Assembly (NCBI GenBank): GCA_045600585.1
Contig: JAZRYE010000036.1
Location: 8,433 to 72,432, forward strand
Direction: 5' to 3'
DNA length: 64,000 nt
From: JAZRYE01 sp045600585
GTDB taxonomy: Bacteria; Bacillota_I; Bacilli_A; RFN20; CAG-826
In this document: positions 7,346 through 16,728 of the stretch, piece after piece
Position numbering within the stretch: position 1 is the stretch's first letter
How the letters are laid out: every line of letters begins with the position of its first letter
Notes under the pieces: model-generated
Databases searched by the model: none
What the model saw: the letters and a program-made list of their open reading frames with translations, nothing else
What the model was told of the DNA's origin: nothing
Made by a program: the position numbers and the translations under genes

Positions 7346-9835
7346 TTAGTAAGTAATTACTACATCCTTTAAGTAGAATGTCACTGCTTCTTTTAGACCC
7401 TCACTATCGTCTTCACCAAGGACGAATGTGAAGTTCTCTAAATCACCATATGTAGCAAGTGGAGTTGTTGATAAATCAAGAACGATAGTTGTGTAATCAT
7501 TCTTCTTCAAGATTTCTTCTTGAGCTAAATATGTATTAACAGAGACATTTGCAAATTTCGCACCAATACCAATCTTGATATCTTGATCAGTTGTATTCTT
7601 AAATGTGACACGTACTGATTGAGTATCATTATTGATATCTTTAATAAATTTAGGTGCGTATTTAATTGTTTGTCTCTTGTTGTTAACAGAAGAAACATCA
7701 ACTTTAACAAGTGATTCTTCTCCTTCGTTAACTAATGATGCAGTTACTTTTGCATTGTAATTGCTAAATCCTTCTACTAAATCAGAAGCAGAATAAGACT
7801 TAATTTGTCCACCTAATGAGTGAGCAATTGTGTTAACCTTGCCGTTATAGCTAACTTTGATATTAGCAATGTTTTCAACTTTATCTAATTTTTGAATGAC
7901 ATTATATTTCTTACCGTCTTTATAAGATGTTCCTGAAATTACATCACCATTAAATTCAATGGTTGCTCCATCTTTTGCGTAGAACTCAAGTTCAACTTGG
8001 CCTTCTGCTTCATTATAGTTACAACCACTGATGAGGAAATTAGAACCATTAGAATTAGCTAAGCAAAGATCAACTAAATCTTTTCTTGCTTCTTCCATTT
8101 CTTTCGTTCCACCAGAAACTTTTGTGCCGTTATATAAATAACGAGTTAAGAAATTGAACATGCCTTGTTTATCAATTTCAAGATTATTCATTTCTTCTTT
8201 TAAGTTATAGAAAAGTTCGTATTCTTCTAAGCCGTCTCTAATAGATTCAAGTCTTGTTGAACCAAATGGAGATTCAGAACCTAATGGTTCACCTGGATAG
8301 AATAAGAAACCATCACCGTTAACACCAGTGAAACGATAGCCTTCTGTATAATAATCTTCAATTGGGACATATTGTTGTCCGTTATATCTAGCGTAGACGT
8401 TAGTAGCCCAGAATAAGTTACCTACAACATCGTATTCAGCTTGCATCCAAGAAAGTGCTCTTGCTGAAGTTAAACCATCTTCGATGTGATAAGTTGGATA
8501 TGGGGCACGAGGATAAACACATGTATACCACCATTTCTCTTTTTGAGAAGCATAGTTTGCGCGTTGTTCAGGTGTGTGATAGAAGTTGGCTTTTGGACAC
8601 CAAGTATCAATATATGGAGAATAATCATCTGAATAAGCACATGTAACAATGTTCTTTAATTCTCTAATGCCTTTGATTAAGTCATTATGTAATGGATGAT
8701 TTGTATAACCAGTTCTTTCAAGTTCATCTGCTGTTTCGCTTACTACAGTTCTAAAAGATTCGACAACAACACGAGTTTGGTCAAGAATTGATCTATCATC
8801 TGGTTCATCGATAATGCCACAGTAGAATGCAGATTTATCGAACATGTTATAGTTCTCGCTAATGGATTTAACATAATAACTAGTTAAGAATTTCTTAAAG
8901 ATAGATTTATTGATGTTTTGATAATAAACAATACCACCACTAGATTCGACTGTAGGTGCATATGGAATAGAAACATTTGTACAGCTAGGATTTTGCATAA
9001 ATTGATATGCTTTTTCTGTATATCTATAGATGAATTTATCATCAAATTTATTATCTTGTTCATCAGAACTAATTAATTTATCTGGTGATAAACGATACTT
9101 TAATAAAGCATTGTTATATGCATCTAACTTTTCTTGTGATGATTCATTTTCACCACTATCATATGACCAGTCATTTAAGAATAAACTCTTTGAGTGAGTG
9201 ACTTGGTTAACAACATAGTCTTTAACATCAACAGTAACTGCTACTTTGTATTCAGCATTATTTAATTGAATATATAAAGTGCCAGAATAAATGCCTGCTC
9301 TTTGAGTAACACGAGTGTTAACTTTGATATAAAAGCTTTGGTTAGTATTTGCGTCAATCTTGTTACTACCATCTTTAACGATTGCAGAAACAGGAATTAA
9401 TGCGTCTGGGAAATAGCCTTTTGTTTCATTGGTAGCTAAGTCATAGATAAAATCAATCTTTAAATATTTTGCAGCAAAGACATCAATATCTTTCTTAGAA
9501 AGAATATCGCCTTTTTCTGAGATTAAATCAGAAATACGTGCATCAAAATAATTAACATCATTTTTAGGAGAAACAATAACTTGTCCCATTTCGCTTTCGC
9601 CTTTACAAGAAAGAATAGAAATGGATGCTTCCTTTTCTTTTTCTTGGTAATAGCTTCTTTCACGATTTTGGACAATCTTTTCCGAAGCAAAAGTACCCCA
9701 AATATCATTATTAGAAGTAGCTTCTAATACTTCTTTTACTTTGTAATCATTAACATCGATTACCCCATTAGAGCAACCACAAAGTAATAGAAATAATGAT
9801 GAATATAAACCTAAATGAATTGGTTTCTTTTTCAT
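7346..9835 (-). CDS. GH123-like (DUF4091) glycoside hydrolase lipoprotein
   Basis: 829 aa. A lipobox LCGC gives Cys21. After an N-terminal beta domain (about 25-205) comes a TIM-barrel region with GIIDEPDDR near residue 340; the Asp-Glu pair is where GH123 N-acetyl-beta-galactosaminidases carry their catalytic acid and neighbouring Asp. The signature GDGFLFYPG, followed by STRLESIRDGLEEYELFYNL (about 505-545), is characteristic of DUF4091. A beta-rich tail of about 250 residues follows. It overlaps the binding-protein stop by one base (TAATG). Likely a surface exo-glycosidase acting on HexNAc-containing glycans; the exact linkage cannot be read from sequence. Confidence 0.88.
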   Translation of the reverse strand: MKKKPIHLGLYSSLFLLLCGCSNGVIDVNDYKVKEVLEATSNNDIWGTFASEKIVQNRERSYYQEKEKEASISILSCKGESEMGQVIVSPKNDVNYFDARISDLISEKGDILSKKDIDVFAAKYLKIDFIYDLATNETKGYFPDALIPVSAIVKDGSNKIDANTNQSFYIKVNTRVTQRAGIYSGTLYIQLNNAEYKVAVTVDVKDYVVNQVTHSKSLFLNDWSYDSGENESSQEKLDAYNNALLKYRLSPDKLISSDEQDNKFDDKFIYRYTEKAYQFMQNPSCTNVSIPYAPTVESSGGIVYYQNINKSIFKKFLTSYYVKSISENYNMFDKSAFYCGIIDEPDDRSILDQTRVVVESFRTVVSETADELERTGYTNHPLHNDLIKGIRELKNIVTCAYSDDYSPYIDTWCPKANFYHTPEQRANYASQKEKWWYTCVYPRAPYPTYHIEDGLTSARALSWMQAEYDVVGNLFWATNVYARYNGQQYVPIEDYYTEGYRFTGVNGDGFLFYPGEPLGSESPFGSTRLESIRDGLEEYELFYNLKEEMNNLEIDKQGMFNFLTRYLYNGTKVSGGTKEMEEARKDLVDLCLANSNGSNFLISGCNYNEAEGQVELEFYAKDGATIEFNGDVISGTSYKDGKKYNVIQKLDKVENIANIKVSYNGKVNTIAHSLGGQIKSYSASDLVEGFSNYNAKVTASLVNEGEESLVKVDVSSVNNKRQTIKYAPKFIKDINNDTQSVRVTFKNTTDQDIKIGIGAKFANVSVNTYLAQEEILKKNDYTTIVLDLSTTPLATYGDLENFTFVLGEDDSEGLKEAVTFYLKDVVITY

Positions 9836-11433
9836 TATTTTAAACCTGCTCTTTCAAGTGCATCATTCCACTTTTCATCAGTCCAATAAGAGATAGTTTC
9901 ATCATAATATTGTTGAGCTGTTTTAGGATTTGATTGTTTGCCCATTTGGACAAAGAAATCATAGCCGTTTGGAAGTCTAAATGTATCAACTCCACCATAT
10001 TTGATTAATGGGAATGAGTATCTGCTCTTTAATGTATCTGGTTTGATATATGTATCAGCAAAGTAATCTAATCTTTCTTTATGTAATGGATCAATTTCAT
10101 TAAATAATTCAGGATTCTTTGTTTTTAAATCATAGTTGAATGGTAAAGATGCTCCATCAGTTGCTTTGATATATGTATCTTGAGCAACATCAGTTGCCAT
10201 AAATCTAATGAAGTCAACAGCGACATCTTTAGCGCTTGCATAGCTAGGGATAGCTGCGTGGTGACCAGCACCAATGGAATAAGTAACACTACGAGCTTCT
10301 AAAACATAGTTATAGTCATCTTGAGTTACTTCATATCCTGTACCAGATAATGCTGGTTGATGAGCATCAATAGCTTTAATTAATGCGCTTAATTCAGCAT
10401 CATCAGCGATAGAACCATCTGGAACGATTTCGATGATAGAAGAGACAACTGGTGTTTTCATCATTCTAATATCGTATTCGACAGATAATTTATCTCTCAT
10501 TGATTTTGTTTCGGAAACGAACCAGTCACCATTGACGTTCATTAAAGATTCACCTTTTAAGAACATGCCTTGTGCAACTGCGAATCCTTTAGAGATACTT
10601 GCTGGATTGACATAGTGATGTGAATAGCTAACTAAATCTTCATAGACTTTTAAAGCTTCTAATCTACCTTTTTGTTTGAAGATATTCTTTGAATATGTAT
10701 CATCATCAATACCTTCGTTGAAGTTTGTATAGCCTTGTTTAGATTGATATTGTGTCCAGAAGATATCAAATAAATAGTTGAAATAAGATTCATCATTACC
10801 TTGGATGAAAGAATATTTAGGAGATGTTTCTGTTCCTGTTTGTTGATACGTATTACAAATAGCGGTTAATTCATCAGTAGTATTTGGAACTGTATAGCCT
10901 AAATCATTGAAGAATGTAGCGTTATATAAAATGCCGCACATACCACCAGCCCATGGAGAGAAGAAATGATGGTTTTTCTTTGCTGGATTGCTCTTACCAT
11001 CAAATTTGAATGCTTCATAATATGATTTTGAGATTTTGTCTTTATAAAGAATGGATTCACCTGGTACTTGTGTTTCATAGACAACATCAGTTAAATCTAA
11101 TAAATCGTCGCTTCCATCATAATCCATAAGACCCATATCAAAGAACAAGTCGATTGTATTAGAACTTCTACCAGCATCCATACGAGTTCTACCATATGTT
11201 TGGTTATCACTTGTTTGAACAACAATTTTTAAGTTTGGATATTTTTCTTTTACCCAATCTTGTTCTTTAAATTTGTCTTTAATTTGTTGGCACCATTCAG
11301 TTTTATATCCTGCATCAACACAGAATATTTGAAGTGTTTGATCATCATCTGCAACTTTGTTACCGCAGCTAACTAATAAACCAGAAAGCATAAGAGCAGC
11401 TGACATGCCTGCAATAAAGTGAGTCTTTTTCAT
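9835..11433 (-). CDS. Sugar ABC transporter solute-binding lipoprotein
   Basis: 532 aa, an extracellular solute-binding protein of family 1 type. A signal peptide ends LLVSC (Cys23). The N-terminal lobe begins LQIFCVDAGYKTEWCQQIKD, and the body has features of large oligosaccharide binders (GGMCGILYNATFFNDLGY, a NGDWFVSETK segment, and an AKDVAVDFIRFMATD helix near the end). It is longer than the usual 420-450 aa, as in binders for bulky glycans. A good AAGGAGA site lies before the ATG. It is followed by the DUF4091 enzyme and preceded by two permeases, forming one import system. Confidence 0.93.
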   Translation of the reverse strand: MKKTHFIAGMSAALMLSGLLVSCGNKVADDDQTLQIFCVDAGYKTEWCQQIKDKFKEQDWVKEKYPNLKIVVQTSDNQTYGRTRMDAGRSSNTIDLFFDMGLMDYDGSDDLLDLTDVVYETQVPGESILYKDKISKSYYEAFKFDGKSNPAKKNHHFFSPWAGGMCGILYNATFFNDLGYTVPNTTDELTAICNTYQQTGTETSPKYSFIQGNDESYFNYLFDIFWTQYQSKQGYTNFNEGIDDDTYSKNIFKQKGRLEALKVYEDLVSYSHHYVNPASISKGFAVAQGMFLKGESLMNVNGDWFVSETKSMRDKLSVEYDIRMMKTPVVSSIIEIVPDGSIADDAELSALIKAIDAHQPALSGTGYEVTQDDYNYVLEARSVTYSIGAGHHAAIPSYASAKDVAVDFIRFMATDVAQDTYIKATDGASLPFNYDLKTKNPELFNEIDPLHKERLDYFADTYIKPDTLKSRYSFPLIKYGGVDTFRLPNGYDFFVQMGKQSNPKTAQQYYDETISYWTDEKWNDALERAGLK

Positions 11434-11457
11434 AAAATGTATCTCCTTTTAATATAA

Positions 11458-12372
11458 TTAACCTTTTAATCCACCGATGGATAAGTTCTTCATAATCTTG
11501 TCGCTACATAAAGCGAAAAGAATAATAACAGGAATAATAGATAATGCTAAACCAGCAAAGACAAGTGGAACTTCACCAGTTCTTTCTGCTGATACTTGAA
11601 TCATATAAACACCAGAAGCAACTGTTGGGTAATCTGGTAAATAAAGTAATGGAGTTGAATAATCGTTCCAACAGCCAATAAATGCCAAAATACCTAATGT
11701 AATTAATGATGGTTTTGCTTGAGGAAGCATAACTTTAAAGAATGCAGTAAAGTGACCACCACCATCAATTAAAACAGCTTCAACATAACTCCAAGAAACA
11801 TTCTTGAAGAATGCATGCATAATTAAGAAGTTAAAGCCAAAACCACCTAAACATGTAACCACAATATATAAAGGTGAGTTATATAAGTGTAAATCATATA
11901 TTAATTTAAATGCTGCACCACCAGTACCAACAATTGGGATGGTCATACAGAAGATTGCGGTAGCATAGATGAAGTTACGTCCTTTAAATTGATACTTAGA
12001 AATGACATAACCAGTAAATGCAGACATCAATAAACCACCAAAGATAGAGAAGAAACAATACCAAAGTGAGTTAAAGAACATTGATGGTAAATAAATTTCA
12101 TTACCGACAGAATCTAATACTGTAATCTTTAAAGCGTTGATATAGTTCTCAAAGTGTGGAGCAAATGTTGGAGTGCCAAGATTTGAAGTCGTAATGAAAT
12201 ATCCTTCAAGATCAAGGAACATGGAAACAAAGATTAAATATCCTAAAGGATAAATAATAGCGGCCGCATAGATAGTAAATAAGATAAAGACAACAGCAAA
12301 AACAATTCTTTCAGAAAAAGATTTTTTGACTTTATCAGGTTTAATTCTTAAAACATTAGGGACTCTACGCAT
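11458..12372 (-). CDS. Carbohydrate ABC transporter permease, MalG/LplC type
   Basis: 304 aa, six TM helices. The cytoplasmic EAA loop reads VEAVLIDGGGHFTAFFKVMLPQ, matching EAA---G---------I-LP for coupling to the ATPase. The N-terminal segment FAVVFILFTIYAAAIIYPLGYLI is the first helix, followed by a periplasmic loop of about 55 residues typical of this branch. AGGAGA lies 9 nt upstream of the ATG. It pairs with the adjacent MalF-type permease; the ATPase encoded first in the operon probably energises both. Confidence 0.95.
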   Translation of the reverse strand: MRRVPNVLRIKPDKVKKSFSERIVFAVVFILFTIYAAAIIYPLGYLIFVSMFLDLEGYFITTSNLGTPTFAPHFENYINALKITVLDSVGNEIYLPSMFFNSLWYCFFSIFGGLLMSAFTGYVISKYQFKGRNFIYATAIFCMTIPIVGTGGAAFKLIYDLHLYNSPLYIVVTCLGGFGFNFLIMHAFFKNVSWSYVEAVLIDGGGHFTAFFKVMLPQAKPSLITLGILAFIGCWNDYSTPLLYLPDYPTVASGVYMIQVSAERTGEVPLVFAGLALSIIPVIILFALCSDKIMKNLSIGGLKG

Positions 12373-12383
12373 AATCTATTCTC

Positions 12384-13391
12384 CTAATATTCAACAGGCT
12401 CAACCTTATCGGTTAAGAATCTTGCTAACATAATGATTGGGAATCCAACAAGAGTGAATACTAAACCAGTTGCAGATACGAGGTTATAGTTACCACTACC
12501 ACCTAAACCAGCACCATAGATTTCACGATAAATCCAATAGGAAATAGTAATTGTTGAATAACTATTGTTCTTATCAAATAACATGATTGGTCCACTTGCT
12601 GTAAATAAACCAGTCATTGTAAAGATTAATTGAGTAGCGAATGTTGGCCAAATTAATGGGAAGATGATTTCAATTAATTCTCTAAATGAACTGCATCCTT
12701 CGAGTCTTGCACTTTCAAGAACTTCTTGAGGAACACGAGCCATACCACCAGAGAATAATAATACGTTAGTAGTAAAGCCATTAATAATTGTATAAATAAC
12801 AATCATTAGGGTGGCAGTTTCATCGCTATAAAGAAGGCCACCTTCAGGAATCTTGGCCCCAAAGAAGGCTAATATTTTAGAGAATATACCATAAGGTGCA
12901 ACCATTTCTTTATAAGCAGCAACTAAAGCAATAGAAGAGATAATTGCTGGTAAATAGAATATGATTCTAAAGATACGATAGCCCATAATCTTTTTATATA
13001 AGAAATAGGCAATAACGAATGATAAAGGCATAACGATGACAACTGATGTTCCAAAGTAAATTAATGTGTTCTTTAAAGCGACACCAATTTCATTACCAAT
13101 TGGGCTAGTTAATTTTTCCCAGAACATTTTGAAGTTATCTAATGTAAAAGCACCAGTTCTAAAGTCTTGGAACGCTAATAAAATAGAATTGAAGTTGATG
13201 TAGAGCCAGAAAACAAGCCAGTTAATGACAGGAAGAGCTAATAAAGCAACGATGAATAAAGTAGTTCTTCTCTTGCTTAAAACAGGACCGGCTGTGTAGT
13301 GTCTACTACCAAAGCTTTGATGATCCTTTTCATAGAAGTAATTCTTAATTCTCTTCCCTAAGCTTTTCTTTTTTGGTTCTTTATTTTCCAT
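12384..13391 (-). CDS. Carbohydrate ABC transporter permease, MalF/LplB type
   Basis: 335 aa, six TM helices after a basic cytosolic N-terminus of about 45 residues. The EAA loop is LESARLEGCSSFRELIEIIFPLIWP, with the conserved Glu-Ser-Ala and Gly. The long first periplasmic loop contains LDNFKMFWEKL, usual in this family. It lies 6 nt after the ATPase stop and 11 nt before the second permease, so it is co-transcribed and probably forms a heterodimeric channel with it. Confidence 0.95.
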   Translation of the reverse strand: MENKEPKKKSLGKRIKNYFYEKDHQSFGSRHYTAGPVLSKRRTTLFIVALLALPVINWLVFWLYINFNSILLAFQDFRTGAFTLDNFKMFWEKLTSPIGNEIGVALKNTLIYFGTSVVIVMPLSFVIAYFLYKKIMGYRIFRIIFYLPAIISSIALVAAYKEMVAPYGIFSKILAFFGAKIPEGGLLYSDETATLMIVIYTIINGFTTNVLLFSGGMARVPQEVLESARLEGCSSFRELIEIIFPLIWPTFATQLIFTMTGLFTASGPIMLFDKNNSYSTITISYWIYREIYGAGLGGSGNYNLVSATGLVFTLVGFPIIMLARFLTDKVEPVEY

Positions 13392-13396
13392 AGTAA

Positions 13397-14950
13397 TTAA
13401 CGGATTCTTTGTTCGGTTTTGCCATCAAAGAAGTAGATAGCGTCTTCATTAAATGTCATGACAGCGTCGTCACCCATTTCAATATTTGTTTTTTCTTCAG
13501 ATTTAACAACGACTTTGTTACCTAAGATATATGTATAGACCATTAAGTCATAACCAAGTAATTCGACATAGTCGCAGTTAATAACTAAGCCTTTTGACTT
13601 AGCGGTTTTCTTGGCAATAGTAATATCTTCTGGTCTCACACCAAAGATAACTTCTTTACCTTCATATGGTTTGAGCATTTCTTTTGCTTTTTCTGGTACG
13701 TTATATACAAATTCTTCTAAACCTGTTGGATTAATTGCATCGTCACTATTAATACCAGTAAATACACCGTTTTCGTATTTACCTTTGATAAAGTTCATAG
13801 CAGGGCTACCAATAAATGATGCAACGAATTTATTTGCTGGATCTTTAAATAATTCTTTTGGTGAACCAATTTGTTGGACATAACCATCTTTCATGACAAC
13901 GATTCTATCAGCCATTGTCATAGCTTCAGTTTGGTCATGAGTAACATAGACTGTAGTTGCTCCAACTTTTTGGTGAATCTTAATGATTTCAGAACGTGTT
14001 TGTACACGTAATTTAGCATCTAAGTTAGATAATGGTTCATCCATTAGGAATACTGCTGGTTTTCTAACGATTGCTCTGCCTAAAGCAACACGTTGTCTTT
14101 GACCACCTGATAAAGCAGCTGGTTTACGATACAAATATCTTTCAAGGTCAATTGATTCAGCGGCTTTATTGATTTCAATATCCATTTCGTATTTAGTTAA
14201 ATGGCGTACTTCGTGAAGTGGAACTTCATTGTTCTTTAAATACTCTAATCTTTGTTCAAATTCTTCGATTTGTTTTTGGTTATTTAAATTAGTGTTGATG
14301 AATCTTTGCGTTTCTTGAGGATATTCATCTTTATATTTAGCAATAATAGTCTCGTTTTTAGCTATAGCTTTTTTACGTTTAGAGATAGTCTTTGTCAATT
14401 GTTCAATTGAATAATTATCGATACCTACTGCTTGGACCAACATGCCTTGTAACTTTTCTTCATTTTCAAAGAGTTTCTTATAAACTTCTCTTCTATTTAG
14501 AAGTAAAGCATCGTCATATTGCTTTTTCTTAAATTGTTTATTGTATTTATTAGCTTCTTCAAAAAGCTTTTTATTTTCTTCGATAATAGATGCTACTTCT
14601 GGATCTTCTAAATTTGTATAAATTGGTCTTGGGACTTTTCTTAATTTAAGAGCAAATTTTAAATTGCCATATACAGTAAGATGTGGGTATAAGGCATAGT
14701 TTTGGAATACCATTGCGATATTTCTATCTTTAGGTTCAATAGAGTTCATTAATTCACCATTAATATAGAACTCACCACTAGTAATAGTTTCAAGACCTGC
14801 AATCATTCTTAAAGTTGTGGATTTACCACATCCTGATGGTCCGACGAAAACGATGAATTCTTTGTCTTTGATATCGACATCAAAATCAAATACAGCTTGA
14901 ACACCGTTTGGGTAAATTTTGTTTACCTTGTTGAGCTTTAAATTTGCCAT
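13397..14950 (-). CDS. Sugar importer ATPase (MsmK/UgpC family) with a large helical insertion
   Basis: 517 aa. Walker A GPSGCGKST (37-45), Q-loop MVFQNYALYP (near 82), signature LSGGQRQRVALGRAI (near 279), Walker B VFLMDEPLSNLDAKLR, switch VTHDQTEAMTMADRI, and a C-terminal TOBE-type domain (FGVRPEDITIAKK). Normal family members are about 370 aa. Here about 140 extra residues lie between Q-loop and signature (about 110-270), Lys/Glu/Gln-rich and probably coiled coil. I start at ATG 14950, preceded by AGAGGA, and not at the upstream in-frame TTG. It is the first gene of the operon, facing the AraC-type regulator. Confidence 0.95.
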   Translation of the reverse strand: MANLKLNKVNKIYPNGVQAVFDFDVDIKDKEFIVFVGPSGCGKSTTLRMIAGLETITSGEFYINGELMNSIEPKDRNIAMVFQNYALYPHLTVYGNLKFALKLRKVPRPIYTNLEDPEVASIIEENKKLFEEANKYNKQFKKKQYDDALLLNRREVYKKLFENEEKLQGMLVQAVGIDNYSIEQLTKTISKRKKAIAKNETIIAKYKDEYPQETQRFINTNLNNQKQIEEFEQRLEYLKNNEVPLHEVRHLTKYEMDIEINKAAESIDLERYLYRKPAALSGGQRQRVALGRAIVRKPAVFLMDEPLSNLDAKLRVQTRSEIIKIHQKVGATTVYVTHDQTEAMTMADRIVVMKDGYVQQIGSPKELFKDPANKFVASFIGSPAMNFIKGKYENGVFTGINSDDAINPTGLEEFVYNVPEKAKEMLKPYEGKEVIFGVRPEDITIAKKTAKSKGLVINCDYVELLGYDLMVYTYILGNKVVVKSEEKTNIEMGDDAVMTFNEDAIYFFDGKTEQRIR

Positions 14951-15041
14951 AAGTAAAAGTCCTCTTTGTAGCAAAAATATTTAGATTTGTTGTTTTAATT
15001 ATATATTTGCTATATAAAACTTAAAATACATAGTTAATATT

Positions 15042-15075
15042 TTATAACTTTTAGCATATATTATAACTTTTTAAC
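15042..15075. promoter_or_regulatory. Tandem repeat in the divergent promoter, candidate AraC-family operator
   Basis: Between the regulator and the transport operon two copies of TTATAACTTTT lie 19 bp apart (start to start). Direct repeats spaced about two helical turns are the usual target of AraC-family dimers. On the minus strand the copies include TATAAT and TATAAA, which could be -10 elements of the operon promoter. The whole 172-bp interval is extremely AT-rich, so chance repetition is a real possibility. Confidence 0.4.
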
Positions 15076-15122
15076 ATCTAAAATTATTGAATTTTGACTC
15101 AAAATTATATAGATTAGAACCG

Positions 15123-16013
15123 ATGAAAGAAATTAAATATAACAAGCTCGAATGCTATAAATTTGATAAAGTTATCGACTTATCTTCTTTTTCTACTATC
15201 TTCGTTTATACATTTAAAAAGGGATATTTTGGAATAGAGGAGAAGCATAAGCAAATTGAATTAGTTGTTGTAAATAAAGGCCAATTCATCACTTATGAAG
15301 ATGGGATTAAATACGTTTTAGAAGCAGGTGAAGCCTTCTTACATAAACCATATTCAGTCCATCATGATGAATGTGAACTTGGTAATTGCCAAGTTAGCAT
15401 TACTTCATTTTTAACTACATCCGAATCTATTAATGAGTTATATGACAAAAAGTTGATATTAACCGATGACCAATATCACTCATTAAATAATATATTTAGT
15501 TATGCGAGAAATAACTTATCAGGATCTATGCAATTCTGGTTTACTGGACAAAAGCCACATTTACCTAGTGACTTACCTTATGGATTTAGACAAGTTATCA
15601 AGAATCAATTAGAGTTATTTTTAATATCTCTTTTATCAGAGCAAAATGAAGTTAATAAAATTGATCATTCTTTTAAAGTATCTTCATTAACAAAAAAGAT
15701 AATTAATTTGTTAAAACAAAATGTTTATCAGAAATTTGATTTAGAGAAAATCGCGCATTCTTTAAACTATTCTAAGAACTATATTTGTCGCCACTTTAAG
15801 CTCAATGTTGGATGTACAATCTTACAGTTCTTTTACGATTTAAAAATTGCAGAAGCAAAAAAGCTAATCATGGAAACTGATAATAGCATTAACCAAATAA
15901 GCGATTTGTTAAACTTTGAGACCGTTCAGTATTTTTCCATTTGCTTTAAAAAAGTCGCAGGCAGTTCACCTTCGACTTGGAAAAAGAATGTCATCCATAA
16001 TATGTTCTATTAG
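15123..16013 (+). CDS. AraC-family transcriptional regulator
   Basis: 296 aa. The N-terminal half has a cupin-like ligand-binding pattern (LVVVNKGQFITYEDG, LEAGEAFLHKPYSVHHDE). The C-terminal 100 residues form the double helix-turn-helix: FDLEKIAHSLNYSKNYICRHFK for the first, and INQISDLLNFETVQYFSICFKK followed by AGSSPSTW for the second. It is transcribed away from the glycan-uptake operon and most likely controls it in response to an imported sugar. I prefer ATG 15123 to the upstream TTG 15087. There is no clear Shine-Dalgarno, so the mRNA may have a very short leader. Its stop overlaps the convergent PIN-toxin gene by 4 nt. Confidence 0.92.
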   Translation: MKEIKYNKLECYKFDKVIDLSSFSTIFVYTFKKGYFGIEEKHKQIELVVVNKGQFITYEDGIKYVLEAGEAFLHKPYSVHHDECELGNCQVSITSFLTTSESINELYDKKLILTDDQYHSLNNIFSYARNNLSGSMQFWFTGQKPHLPSDLPYGFRQVIKNQLELFLISLLSEQNEVNKIDHSFKVSSLTKKIINLLKQNVYQKFDLEKIAHSLNYSKNYICRHFKLNVGCTILQFFYDLKIAEAKKLIMETDNSINQISDLLNFETVQYFSICFKKVAGSSPSTWKKNVIHNMFY

Positions 16014-16405
16014 AACACATGAATACATGGTTCATTAAAGTACTTCATTTTATGATCATGCGTAAGAAACGTCATATTATTAATTTTTGACTGAGCAACA
16101 AGCATCTTATCAAAAGGATCATGAGCCATTCTATTATCATTTATTTTTATATCGCTTAAAGCGTTAATAGATTCGTATCCTATAGATAGAAGTAAATAAC
16201 CAGATCTAGCAATAAGATTAGAAATAGCCTTTGAATCCAAAGCTATTTTTCCAAGACTATGTTTTATTGCAATTTCCCATAAAGAGGCAACACTGACATA
16301 TATCGTATTTTCATCCGAAGTTATTATATCGCGAATATCACGAGATAAATTTGGACTATCTTGTAAAGCCCAAAGTACAACATGCGTATCTAGTAAATAT
16401 TTCAT
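16010..16405 (-). CDS. PIN-domain toxin (VapC-like ribonuclease)
   Basis: 131 aa. The PIN acidic residues are all visible: Asp6 in YLLDTHV, Glu in SLWEIAIK (near 43), Asp-Pro-Phe-Asp in AHDPFDKMLVAQ (near 95-98) and Asp in THDHK (near 116). These coordinate the metal in type II toxin RNases that cleave tRNA or rRNA. The start codon overlaps the antitoxin stop (ATGA), which signals coupled translation. The active site looks intact. Confidence 0.93.
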   Translation of the reverse strand: MKYLLDTHVVLWALQDSPNLSRDIRDIITSDENTIYVSVASLWEIAIKHSLGKIALDSKAISNLIARSGYLLLSIGYESINALSDIKINDNRMAHDPFDKMLVAQSKINNMTFLTHDHKMKYFNEPCIHVF

Positions 16406-16644
16406 AGATTCCCATCTCCATAAAACATAGATGTTAAATCTACTGATTCGAATTCATCGTAATCAAACGAGGCCAATAGTTCTTTTCCGGCTCCAATTCT
16501 TTTGTTTTTGTTCTTGTTTATAGGAATGATTTGAGCAACAGGTTTTCCATATTTGCAAATATAAATAGGTTCATCCGTTTCATTAATTAGTTCATTAATA
16601 ATTTTGCTTAAATTTGCTTTTGCCTCGTAGATATTTAGTTCCAT
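16402..16644 (-). CDS. Phd/YefM-family antitoxin
   Basis: 80 aa from ATG 16644, chosen because AAAGGA lies 7 nt upstream; an in-frame TTG/ATG extension exists but is not served by a ribosome-binding site. MELNIYEAKANLSKIINEL is the classic Phd/YefM opening, in which a beta strand and helix form the DNA-binding dimer, followed by PIYICKYGKPVAQIIP. The C-terminal acidic part would wrap the PIN toxin encoded just downstream. Typical of such pairs, it should bind its own promoter. Confidence 0.92.
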   Translation of the reverse strand: MELNIYEAKANLSKIINELINETDEPIYICKYGKPVAQIIPINKNKNKRIGAGKELLASFDYDEFESVDLTSMFYGDGNL

Positions 16645-16657
16645 AACATTTCCTTTC

Positions 16658-16680
16658 TGACCAACTTGACCAACATTATA
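16658..16680 (-). promoter_or_regulatory. Toxin-antitoxin promoter with a direct-repeat operator
   Basis: Two copies of TGACCAAC (plus strand) lie 9 bp apart at 16658 and 16667, immediately followed by ATTATA at 16675-16680, which is TATAAT on the minus strand. The repeats therefore fill the space between the -10 box and the antitoxin Shine-Dalgarno. That is where autorepression by a Phd-type antitoxin would be expected. No good -35 is visible. Confidence 0.6.
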
Positions 16681-16728
16681 ATAACACAATAATTTGATTT
16701 TTAATATTTAAAATCATACGATTAATAT

